Positions 1 through 7,588 of a DNA stretch of 64,000 bases are shown piece after piece. Below the pieces are notes generated by a model. The model saw only the letters and a program-made list of their open reading frames with translations. It was not told the DNA's origin and ran no database searches. Source of the stretch: Pseudomonadota bacterium (GTDB lineage Bacteria; Pseudomonadota; Gammaproteobacteria; Burkholderiales; Burkholderiaceae_B). The position numbers and the translations under genes are program-made. Where the stretch lies: contig JAFACG010000045.1 of assembly GCA_023425645.1 (NCBI GenBank), positions 62,001 through 126,000 on the forward strand, written 5' to 3'. Each line of letters starts with the position of its first letter. The first letter of the stretch is position 1.

Positions 1-1
1 T

Positions 2-1204
2 TCAGCGGGCTTTGACGCTCACCAATGAAGCCGCCTTGCGGGCGTTTTCCCGCGCGGCGTCCAGATCGGCGTCGGCGGCCAGGGCCACGCCCATGCGCCG
101 CTTTTCAAAGCTCTCGGGTTTGCCGAACAGGCGGATGTCGGTCTGCGGAATGCGCAAGGCCTGGTCCACGTTCAGGAATTCGACTTCTTTTGCTTCCACG
201 CCTCCGTAGATGACGGCGCTGGCGCCGGGCACGCGCAAGGCGGTATTGACCGGCAGGCCCAGGATGGCGCGCGCATGCAGTTCGAATTCGGACTGCCACT
301 GGGTGATCATGGTCACCATGCCGGTGTCGTGCGGTCGCGGGCTGACTTCGCTGAACCAGACCTGATCGCCCTTGACGAACAATTCCACGCCAAACAGGCC
401 CTGGCCTCCCAAATTGCCGGTGACGGCGCGAGCGATGTCGCGGGCGGCATCCAGCGCCTTGGGGCTCATGGGCTGGGGCTGCCAGCTCTCCACGTAGTCG
501 CCGTCCACCTGCTTGTGGCCGATGGGGTCGCAGAACTGAGTTTCCACCTGGCCGTCCGCCCCCAGGGAGCGTACCGTAAGCAAGGTGATTTCATAGTCGA
601 AATCGATGAAACCTTCCACGATGACGCGGCATTGGTTTACCCGTCCGCCAGCCATGGCGTAGTCCCAGGCCCGGGCCACGTCTTCAGGACCGCTGATCTT
701 GCTTTGGCCCTTGCCCGAGCTGCTCATCAGCGGCTTGACCACGCAGGGATAGCCTATGCCGCCGTCGATGGCGGCCTGCAGGCTCTGCAGGGAATCGCAG
801 AACTGATAAGGGCTGGTGGGCACGCCCAAGGTCTCCGCCGCCAGGCGGCGTATGCCTTCACGGTCCATGGTCAGGCGGGCGGCGCGCGCCGTGGGAATGA
901 CGCGCACCTTGCCCTGCGCCTCCAGCTCTTCGAGCACCGGCGTGGCGATGGCTTCGATCTCCGGCACCACCAGGGCTGGCTTTTCCTGCTCGATCAAGGC
1001 GCGCAGCTGCTCCGGATCGCTCAAGGTGATGGTGCGAGCGTGATGGGCGACCTGCTGGCCCGGCGCGTTGTCATAGCGATCCACGGCAATGGTTTCCACC
1101 CCCAGCCGCTGCAGGGCGATCAGGACCTCCTTGCCCAGTTCGCCCGATCCCAGCAGCATGACTTTGTCTGACGACGATGTTAAAGGGGTGCCCAGCAGGC
1201 TCAT
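2..1204 (-). CDS. purT: Formate-dependent phosphoribosylglycinamide formyltransferase (GAR transformylase 2)
   Basis: PurT makes formyl-GAR from GAR, formate and ATP in the third step of cytosolic de novo purine synthesis, without needing formyl-tetrahydrofolate. The 400-residue protein matches the family length (about 390-400). The N-terminal nucleotide-fold motif [10 protein letters not shown] is at 17-26. The ATP-grasp core includes [14 protein letters not shown] at 153-166, and the metal-binding [10 protein letters not shown] is at 286-295. The ATG at 1204 gives the usual PurT N-terminus, and the stop codon is at the window edge, so the gene is complete. It is transcribed away from the Fic remnant. 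The assignment is secure from motifs along the whole protein. Confidence 0.97.
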   Translation of the reverse strand: MSLLGTPLTSSSDKVMLLGSGELGKEVLIALQRLGVETIAVDRYDNAPGQQVAHHARTITLSDPEQLRALIEQEKPALVVPEIEAIATPVLEELEAQGKVRVIPTARAARLTMDREGIRRLAAETLGVPTSPYQFCDSLQSLQAAIDGGIGYPCVVKPLMSSSGKGQSKISGPEDVARAWDYAMAGGRVNQCRVIVEGFIDFDYEITLLTVRSLGADGQVETQFCDPIGHKQVDGDYVESWQPQPMSPKALDAARDIARAVTGNLGGQGLFGVELFVKGDQVWFSEVSPRPHDTGMVTMITQWQSEFELHARAILGLPVNTALRVPGASAVIYGGVEAKEVEFLNVDQALRIPQTDIRLFGKPESFEKRRMGVALAADADLDAARENARKAASLVSVKAR

Positions 1205-1366
1205 GGCTTGCGCTCCGAAAAGAATATGGATAATTCTTTATTGTAATGCAGGCGGCGGCGCCTATTGGCCTGCCGGCACGCGCAGGCAGGCGCCGCCAAT
1301 GCGTGGATGAAACGTCTATTTATTTAAAAAAACGCCTACTTTAGAAGGATTTTTTGAAAAAAACAG

Positions 1367-2176
1367 CTATTCAATTTGGGTGTTACGCCTGTCCAGGAAT
1401 TCGGCGAAGTGGTGATTGACGCATTCTTCGATGCGCTGGATCTCGGGCTGACTCAAGCCCTCGGCCAGCTTGAGCTTGCGTTTGGACAGGGCGCCATTGC
1501 CTTGCACAATGACATCTATCAGAGTATTCAATACAGCTTGACGCATGTCCAGCCAAGTTTCCAGCTCTCGGATGGCGGCGTCGTGGGCGAGCAGATACAA
1601 CACCTCCATCTGCAAGTCTTCGGAAACGCAGGCTTCGCAGCATTCATAGATGAACTCGCAGATATCCGTGAAATCGTGGTAGGCATACAGCCAGCGCGGT
1701 TGCATCGATTTCATGCGTAGCGTGACGCTGTCGGCATCCAGCGAATAGTCGAGCAAGTCGGTCCTGGGGCGGGAGTATTGCTTTAATAGTGCAGAATATC
1801 GATCCAGTTGCTTGAGCATGCGAGCCGACAAAGGCAGCACCACGGCGCGGGGTGTAAAACCGGATTGGCGCAGGATGTGATGCAGCAGAAAGCGATGGAG
1901 GCGGCCATTGCCGTCCCAGAAAGGATGTACGAAGACCATCCCAAAAGCCGCGCAGGCCGCTGCCAGTACTGGGTCCAGGGTTCCTGAGCTGGCGCTTTGG
2001 GCCAGCTCAGCCACGCTTGCCATCATGGGATGGACATGTTCGGTCGGCGGCGGGATGAAGTCGGCGATGTTGCGAAACCTGCCAGGCCTGGACAGCCAAT
2101 TCTGCCCCTGTCGGTAGTGATACTCCGCCCAAAGTAAGGTAGAGTCATGGCGGCAGATACGGATAGGTTTGCAGTT
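1367..2176 (-). pseudogene. Fic-domain protein, 5'-truncated remnant
   Basis: Fic enzymes usually transfer AMP to hydroxyl side chains of target proteins. The first ATG (2026) opens 219 residues holding an intact catalytic motif HPFWDGNGRLHR (family HPFx[D/E]GN[G/K]R) followed by the helical C-terminal region. The frame stays open upstream to a stop at 2177 and reads as typical Fic-family sequence just before the core (WLSRPGRFRNIADFIPPP), but no ATG, GTG or TTG start occurs there. Related Fic proteins carry about 100-200 more N-terminal residues. DNA just upstream (2180-2250) is AT-rich, unlike the gene. I read this as a gene that lost its 5' end; a short product from 2026 is possible, but it would lack the N-terminal helices. 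Confidence 0.7.
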
Positions 2177-2263
2177 TTATCTGCATTCTAGATTATTTAT
2201 CTATTTTTCTAGCACATTAGAAAAAAACATCTATTTTTTTTAACGTTCTAGGGTGCATGCGAC

Positions 2264-2297
2264 TGAGCCGGCCGCGGTCGGGCGGGCGGCCGGCTCA
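2264..2297 (-). terminator. Stem-loop after the multicopper oxidase
   Basis: A perfect inverted repeat with 12-bp arms (TGAGCCGGCCGC and its complement) and a 10-nt loop lies 44 nt beyond the oxidase stop codon. The stem is very GC-rich, but no uridine tract follows directly on the minus strand. It could be a terminator of weak intrinsic type or an mRNA 3'-end stabiliser. Confidence 0.45.
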
Positions 2298-2340
2298 TCG
2301 AAGCGTGGCGCGGGTGCTTCGCTCCCTCAGCCGGGGTGGA

Positions 2341-3903
2341 TCATTCCACCATCAGTTGCGCCATCATGCCCAGGTCCTCATGCTCCAGGATATGACAATG
2401 GAACATGCGCAGGCCGGGCCAGTCCTGGCGGAAAGCCAGGGTGATGGCCTCCTTGGGTCGCAGGTTGACGGTGTCCCGCCAGGCGCGGAATGGTTCCGGG
2501 GCCGCCTTGCCGCCGTTTTCCCGGGAGAGCACCTGGAACTGGGCGCCATGCAGGTGGAAGGGATGGTCCATGTGGGAGTCGTTGACCACCTGCCAGTGCT
2601 GCCACTGGCCCGCCGGGCAGCGCAGGTCGATCCGATCCATGTCGAAAACCTTGTCGTTGATCCGGAACATGCGCTGTAACGATGCCATGTCGGGCATGTG
2701 GGCCATTTCTTGCGGCGACTCTGCGTGTTCGCCGCTCATGCCGTGCCCGCTCCCCTGCCCCGCCATGGCATGGTCCATTTCCATGACTTCACTGAATACC
2801 ACGCGGGCTTGCGGCTGACCGGCGGGCACGGCGGCCATGGATCGCAACTGTTCCGGCAGGATCAGCGGATGCGCTTGTATGTCCAGGTCGGCCAGGGTCA
2901 AGGTGTGGGGCTCCTCCTGGACCATCATCTTCCGCCTGTCGTAGTACAAGGCCTGCAAAGTGGTCGCGCCGGACTGCCCGGCCTCCAGGAAGAATTCCGC
3001 CCGCTCGGCGGGAGCCAGGAGCAGTTCGTCGGCGGCGGGTAGCGGTGCTTCCAGCAGGCCCCCGTCGGTGCCAACCTGGATCAGCCGGGCGCCCGGCACG
3101 TGCAGACGCAGGTATCGGGCCGAACAGGCATTCCAGACACGGATGCGCTCGCCGGTGCTGACCGTGATGCGCGGCTGCCGTTGGCCATTGACCAGGACGA
3201 ACTGCCCTTCCCGGCCGTTCATCCAGTCCAGCGGGGTGTTGGCGGGGATGCGGCCTTCCGCGTCCAGCCGCAGGTCGCTGATCAACCAGTGCTGCTCCCG
3301 GGCCTGGCGCAGGGGATCGTCGGGCGCACGGACGATCAGGGCGCCGGCCAGGCCGTGCGCCACCTGTTCGCCGCTCTTGCCGTGCGGATGGGGATGGTAC
3401 CAGTAGGTGCCGGCGCACCCTTTGGGCAAGGTGAATTGGTAACGGCGGCTCTGGCCGGCGGGGACGGCGTCCTGCGGGTTGCCATCCTGGTCGGGCGGCA
3501 CCGGCAAGCCGTGCCAGTGGATGGTGGTGGCCTGGTCGAGCTGATTGACGAACTCGATGTCGACTTCATCCCCTTCCGTCAGCTCGATCAAGGGACCGGG
3601 CAATTGGCCGTTGTACAGCCAGACCTCGGTCTGCTTGCCGTCCGCCAGGACGACGTGATGGCGGGCGGCGGTCAAACGCGCCTGGAAACGACCGGATCGC
3701 GTGGCGGCATTGGCCAGCGTCGGCAACGGGCGCAGCGGCTGCCCGCCGGGCATGCGATCCGCCGCCATCAAGGTTGGGTGACCAGACCCCATGTCCATGG
3801 TCATGGATCCGTGGTGTCCCATGCCCTGGGCAAAGGCGCGCCGGGGCAGGCTGTTCAGCAGGCTGGCGCCCAGCGCCAGTTTGAAAAGTACGCGTCGTTT
3901 CAT
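2341..3903 (-). CDS. Multicopper oxidase, CueO/CopA-like, exported
   Basis: A periplasmic multicopper oxidase of the CueO/CopA type, expected to oxidise Cu(I) or other substrates using O2. All four copper-ligand motifs are visible: HWHG (about residue 130), HPHPHG (about 150), HPFHLHG (about 450) and HCHILEHEDLGMM near the C-terminus. A Met/His-rich insertion (about 365-400, with GSGHGMSGEH) resembles the copper-loading segment of CueO. The N-terminus MKRRVLFKLALGASLLN has a twin-arginine-like export signal. The ATG at 3903 is chosen over an in-frame ATG at 3936 because AGGA sits 7 nt upstream of it. A Cys/His-rich peptide gene lies just upstream on the same strand, suggesting a two-gene copper operon. 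Confidence 0.9.
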   Translation of the reverse strand: MKRRVLFKLALGASLLNSLPRRAFAQGMGHHGSMTMDMGSGHPTLMAADRMPGGQPLRPLPTLANAATRSGRFQARLTAARHHVVLADGKQTEVWLYNGQLPGPLIELTEGDEVDIEFVNQLDQATTIHWHGLPVPPDQDGNPQDAVPAGQSRRYQFTLPKGCAGTYWYHPHPHGKSGEQVAHGLAGALIVRAPDDPLRQAREQHWLISDLRLDAEGRIPANTPLDWMNGREGQFVLVNGQRQPRITVSTGERIRVWNACSARYLRLHVPGARLIQVGTDGGLLEAPLPAADELLLAPAERAEFFLEAGQSGATTLQALYYDRRKMMVQEEPHTLTLADLDIQAHPLILPEQLRSMAAVPAGQPQARVVFSEVMEMDHAMAGQGSGHGMSGEHAESPQEMAHMPDMASLQRMFRINDKVFDMDRIDLRCPAGQWQHWQVVNDSHMDHPFHLHGAQFQVLSRENGGKAAPEPFRAWRDTVNLRPKEAITLAFRQDWPGLRMFHCHILEHEDLGMMAQLMVE

Positions 3904-4021
3904 GGTTTTTCCTGAAAATCGTGGCAAGGCGATCATGCCGGCAAGGCACGATCCGGGCCCTCATGCACCGGCCGGCGCATGGAGGTATCAGCATGCGGTG
4001 AGTTGGCGCCAAGGCGCCTGG

Positions 4022-4363
4022 TCAGGAAAGACGCGGAGGCGGCAGGGCTGGCCCGACCAGGCGCGAACGGAAACCGAGGCGCCGTGGCGCCAGGGGGTAG
4101 TCCGCGTCGGCGGCGGCCAGACGAGGCAGGGAAGGATGAAACGGCATGCAGGGGCAGCACGTCACGTGTATGGGCGTAGCACAGTGCGAGCCGCCTGGGG
4201 AGCGATGCTGGGGGCTATCGACCTGAGAGTGGCGAGGGGCGGACGCATGGACCGGCCCAGTGCCGGCCTGGGCTTGCGCGGCGAAGCCGACGTGCAGCGT
4301 CCAGGACATCATGATGATGCCCAGCGCCAGCAGCCAGCCTTGTAGAATCCGCCGCATCGTCAT
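4022..4363 (-). CDS. Small exported Cys/His-rich protein (possible copper-associated, DUF2946/CopL-like)
   Basis: About 113 residues. An N-terminal hydrophobic segment (RILQGWLLALGIIMMSW) looks like a signal peptide or anchor. A His/Cys cluster follows (GSHCATPIHVTCCPCMPFH), then a Pro/Arg-rich tail. Small proteins of this build (DUF2946, CopL) often precede copper-resistance genes, and this one is 118 bp upstream of the multicopper oxidase on the same strand, so a copper-binding role is inferred. No catalytic domain is seen. The start is uncertain: ATG codons at 4405, 4363 and 4357 are all in frame, with no strong ribosome-binding site. The family assignment is tentative. Confidence 0.55.
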   Translation of the reverse strand: MTMRRILQGWLLALGIIMMSWTLHVGFAAQAQAGTGPVHASAPRHSQVDSPQHRSPGGSHCATPIHVTCCPCMPFHPSLPRLAAADADYPLAPRRLGFRSRLVGPALPPPRLS

Positions 4364-4459
4364 GTCGCGTATCCGTTCATATGCCCCATCGCGCAAGCTT
4401 AGCATGAGTGCGCTGCCAGGCAGATGTTCCGGAACCCTGGCGTATAAGACGCCCCTCGT

Positions 4460-5524
4460 TCAGTCCGCCTCGCCGGCGTTGCGGATGGGACGGCGTTTCA
4501 GGCGTACGGGGCGCTCCGCCTGGATCTGTTCCAGCTTGGCGCGCAGGGCCAGCACGTGGTCATGCAGGTCTTCTTTTTCGCGCTCCAGCAAGGCGCAGCG
4601 GGTACGGGTCAATTGCAGTTCGGTCTGCATTTCCCTGGCCAGGCCGTTGCTGAAATCCAGCGCCGCCTGCATGGCGCGCCGCTCGCCCTGCTCCTGCCCC
4701 AGATCCTGGCGCATGGCTTGCAATTGTTCCTGCAAGGCGCGTTGTTCGGCCTCGCTTTGCCGGCGCTGTTCGCGCTGCGCCTGTTCGGCTTGTTCCAACT
4801 GCTGACGCAGCCGGGCCTGGACGGATCGTTCTTTGTCGATTTCGAGCAGCGCGCGTCGTTCGCTGGCTTGCGCGCGCTCCTCTGTCAGTTCCATGGACTT
4901 CTGCAGTTGTCCCAAGTCCTGGGTGAACTGTTCGCTTTGCCGGCGCAACTCCTGCTGGACGGCGGCCTTTTCATTTTCCAGTTCTTCCTGGCGCAGCGCG
5001 GCATGACGCAAGTCCTGGCCCAGGGCGGCCAGTTCCTCGCGCAAGTCCTGGACTTGCTGCTGTTGCCGGGCCAGGGCCTGTTCGCTCGCCTGCCTGGCCT
5101 GCTGTTCAGCCTGCAGCGTTTTGGCGGCCTCCTGCGCTTGTTGCTGCGCCTGCTGTACGCGTTCGTCCGCCTGGGACTGATACGCCTGCAGTTCCAGGCG
5201 GGATTGTTCCAAGGCTTGCCGCCAGATTTTACCCAGCAGTTCTCCCGTCAGGGTTTGCAATTCTTCCGGAATGTCGGCCAGGTCCAGCCTGACCCGGCTT
5301 TTTTCCCGTAAATTCTGCCAGAAAGCCTGCAAGGCCTCGGCGGGCGCACTCATGCTGCCTTTGCGCACCAGTTGATACAGCTTGTTGGCCGTGGGCGTGA
5401 TCCCGTAACGGAAAAACAGCAAGGCAGCCACTTCCCGGTACAGCGTCTGGGTATGGCTGAAGCGTTCGCGCAAATCGGCGACATCGGCCAGCAGCTGGCC
5501 TTCGGAAAGCGGGTTTGGGTCCAT
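4460..5524 (-). CDS. KfrA-like DNA-binding protein with long coiled coil
   Basis: About 354 residues. Residues 1-120 resemble the N-terminal DNA-binding domain of plasmid KfrA proteins (sequence around LYREVAALLFFRYGITPTAN). From about 125 to 340 the protein is almost wholly coiled coil, rich in Gln, Glu, Arg and Ala, and it ends in a basic tail (RPVRLKRRPIR). KfrA proteins bind palindromes at their own promoters and help segregate plasmids, but here the gene appears chromosomal. The ATG at 5524 follows CAGG and is preferred over a TTG at 5539. It is divergent from a tyrosine recombinase, with two perfect palindromes between them that could be its operators. Role unknown. Confidence 0.75.
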   Translation of the reverse strand: MDPNPLSEGQLLADVADLRERFSHTQTLYREVAALLFFRYGITPTANKLYQLVRKGSMSAPAEALQAFWQNLREKSRVRLDLADIPEELQTLTGELLGKIWRQALEQSRLELQAYQSQADERVQQAQQQAQEAAKTLQAEQQARQASEQALARQQQQVQDLREELAALGQDLRHAALRQEELENEKAAVQQELRRQSEQFTQDLGQLQKSMELTEERAQASERRALLEIDKERSVQARLRQQLEQAEQAQREQRRQSEAEQRALQEQLQAMRQDLGQEQGERRAMQAALDFSNGLAREMQTELQLTRTRCALLEREKEDLHDHVLALRAKLEQIQAERPVRLKRRPIRNAGEAD

Positions 5525-5552
5525 TTTCAGCCTGTTCAAAGAAATTTAATTA

Positions 5553-5569
5553 ATAATACAACGTATTAT
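5553..5569. promoter_or_regulatory. Palindrome 1 between KfrA-like and recombinase genes
   Basis: A perfect inverted repeat with 7-bp arms (ATAATAC / GTATTAT) separated by AAC, 29 bp upstream of the KfrA-like start in an AT-rich stretch. KfrA-family proteins repress their own promoters through palindromes, so an autoregulatory operator is inferred. Confidence 0.45.
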
Positions 5570-5598
5570 ATTAAATATTTAATGGTCTGCACTCTTAA

Positions 5599-5626
5599 AT
5601 TTGACATTATCTCTATAATGTCAAAT
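5599..5626. promoter_or_regulatory. Palindrome 2 between KfrA-like and recombinase genes
   Basis: A perfect inverted repeat with 12-bp arms (ATTTGACATTAT and its complement) around a 4-nt spacer CTCT. It is the strongest dyad in the intergenic region and shares the ATTAT/ATAAT core of palindrome 1. It could be an operator for the KfrA-like protein or a recombinase binding site. It contains TTGACA and TATAAT, but only 7 nt apart, so it is not itself a normal promoter. Confidence 0.5.
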
Positions 5627-5743
5627 ATTAAGCACCAGGCAGCTAATCACAGCCCCAAGTGCCGTCCATGGGCATGTCGCCGATGCATGGGAAGATGGCT
5701 GCATGGTCTGCTTTCACGTTCCCGCTCCCACTTATTCTTAGTA

Positions 5744-6934
5744 ATGAATTCGCCCCCTCCCCCGCCCTCCCCGGTCCGCGCCGATGGCATTTCCCAGCTG
5801 CTGGCCCAATTCGACGGACGCAACGGTCTCAATCGGGCCCTGGGCGGCCGTGCCCAGATCGAGGCGCAGACGGATATCGATGCCTTGCGCGGATGGCTGG
5901 CCCGTTACGCGGGCAATCCGCGCACCTATGCCAACTACCGCAAGGAAGCGGAGCGGCTGCTGTTGTGGTCCGTGGTGGAGCGCCGCAAGCCGCTTTCGTC
6001 CTTGAGCCATGAAGACATCATGGCCTATCGGGACTTCCTGGCCGATCCTCAGCCGGCCGAGCGCTGGGTGATCCAGGGCGGGGGCCGGCCGGCGCGGCAT
6101 CACCCCGCCTGGCGTCCTTTCGCCGGCCCCTTGTCCGATGCCAGCCGCAATCAGGCCATGCTGATCCTGAACGCCTTGTTTTACTGGCTGGTACAGGCCG
6201 GCTACCTTGCCGGCAATCCCCTGGCCCTGTCGCGCCAACGTGGCAGCGCCCGGCCGGCGCGGGACGTGCAGCGCTATCTGACCGCGGAGCAATGGCGCTG
6301 GGTCCAGGACTGGATACGCGCTTTGCCCGAAGAGGACAGGGTCGCCCGGCGGCACAAGGCGCGGCTGCGCTGGCTGTTTTCAGTGCTGTACGGCGGAGCC
6401 TTGCGGATTTCCGAACTGGTCCAGGCCCGCATGGCCGATGTGTCCGCGCGGATCGATGCCCAGGGACGGGAGCAATGGTGGCTGCAGGTGCGCGGCAAGG
6501 GCGACAAGATCCGCCGCATACCCATGACGCAGGAACTGATGCAGGAGCTGTTGCGCTATAGGCAGGCCCATGGCCTGGAGGGGCCGCCGCATGCGCTGGA
6601 AACGCAGCCTCTGCTGATGTCGGCCGGGGCCTCGGGCAAGCACCTGAGCCGCGCCATGGCGCATGTGCTGGTCAAGCAGGTGTTCGTGCAGGCGGCCCAG
6701 GCCCTGCGCGAACGCCATCCGGAGCGCGAGGCGCAGGCGCGCGTGCTGGAGCAGGCGTCGGCGCACTGGCTGCGACACTCCGCGGGCTCGCACATGGCTA
6801 ACCAGGGCATGGATCTGCGCGTCATCCGCGACACCCTGGGCCATGAGTCCATCGCCACCACCAATATCTATCTGCACGCCGACGAGGAGCAGCGCCATCG
6901 GGCGCTGGAGCAGGCTCATCACCTGGGCTGGTGA
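5744..6934 (+). CDS. Tyrosine recombinase / site-specific integrase
   Basis: A 396-residue XerC/D-type tyrosine recombinase. The N-terminal half has a SAM-like DNA-binding domain (TDIDALRGWLARYAGNPRTY). The catalytic half shows the expected residues in order: Arg in GGALRISELV, Lys in GKGDKIRR, His and Arg in HWLRHSAGSH, His in LGHESIATTNIYLH and the Tyr in the same segment. The frame is open further upstream; ATG 5744 is chosen because it precedes the conserved domain with only a Pro-rich leader, though the ribosome-binding site is weak and ATG 5618 inside palindrome 2 is an alternative. No tRNA or attachment repeats lie nearby, so it does not look like an integrase of a recent mobile element. 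It is divergent from the KfrA-like gene. Confidence 0.88.
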   Translation: MNSPPPPPSPVRADGISQLLAQFDGRNGLNRALGGRAQIEAQTDIDALRGWLARYAGNPRTYANYRKEAERLLLWSVVERRKPLSSLSHEDIMAYRDFLADPQPAERWVIQGGGRPARHHPAWRPFAGPLSDASRNQAMLILNALFYWLVQAGYLAGNPLALSRQRGSARPARDVQRYLTAEQWRWVQDWIRALPEEDRVARRHKARLRWLFSVLYGGALRISELVQARMADVSARIDAQGREQWWLQVRGKGDKIRRIPMTQELMQELLRYRQAHGLEGPPHALETQPLLMSAGASGKHLSRAMAHVLVKQVFVQAAQALRERHPEREAQARVLEQASAHWLRHSAGSHMANQGMDLRVIRDTLGHESIATTNIYLHADEEQRHRALEQAHHLGW

Positions 6935-7054
6935 TAAGCGCTATCAGGCGCGCGGCCTGTCCCGGGCCGACGGGACGTGCTACTGTTGGCCGTGCTTGAA
7001 TGCGCCGGGCGCCCCCTGACAGGGCCAACCCGGCTTTTTGTTATGGAGCGAAAC

Positions 7055-7495
7055 ATGAGCTTTACCGTCTACCTGTCCGGCGAAATCCACACCGACTGGC
7101 GCGAGCAGATCGCCAGGGGCGCCAAGGCCGCCGGACTGGACATCACGTTCACCGCGCCGGTCACGGACCATGACGCCAGCGACGCCGCGGGCGACCACCT
7201 GGGGCCGGACAGCGTCTCGTTCTGGCGCGACCACAAGTCCTCCAAGGTCAACGCCATCCGCACCAAGACGCTGATCGAGAAGGCCGACCTGGTGGTGGTG
7301 CGTTTCGGGGACAAGTACAAGCAATGGAACGCGGCCTTTGACGCCGGCTACTGTGCGGCGTTGGGCAAGCCCTACGTGACCCTGCACGCGGAAGACATCA
7401 TCCACCCGCTCAAGGAGGTGGACGCCAGCGCCCAGGCCTGGGCCACCACTCCCGAGCAGATCGTGGAGATCCTGCGCTACATCCTCAAAGCCTGA
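7055..7495 (+). CDS. ytoQ: YtoQ family protein
   Basis: A 146-residue protein that matches the YtoQ family over its whole length, starting MSFTVYLSGEIHTDW. The fold resembles nucleoside 2-deoxyribosyltransferases (a Rossmann-like alpha/beta layout, with the YLSGEI strand at the start and ADLVVVRFGDKYKQWNAAFDAG mid-protein in segments), but no activity is established for YtoQ, so the function is unknown. The ATG at 7055 is preceded by GGAG at a good distance. It stands alone between the recombinase and the convergent nucleotidase gene. Confidence 0.8.
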   Translation: MSFTVYLSGEIHTDWREQIARGAKAAGLDITFTAPVTDHDASDAAGDHLGPDSVSFWRDHKSSKVNAIRTKTLIEKADLVVVRFGDKYKQWNAAFDAGYCAALGKPYVTLHAEDIIHPLKEVDASAQAWATTPEQIVEILRYILKA

Positions 7496-7588
7496 TCGGG
7501 CTTTCTCCCGGCTGCTTACGTTATGCCCCCCAGGGCGAAGCCGAAAGGCCCCGCCCTGCGGGTACGGCCTCGGAGCGGCTATAGGCGT

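Noticed and set aside
5601..5619. TTGACA and TATAAT boxes inside the 12-bp-arm palindrome
   Set aside because: They are only 7 nt apart, so they cannot form a sigma-70 promoter; treated as part of a dyad.
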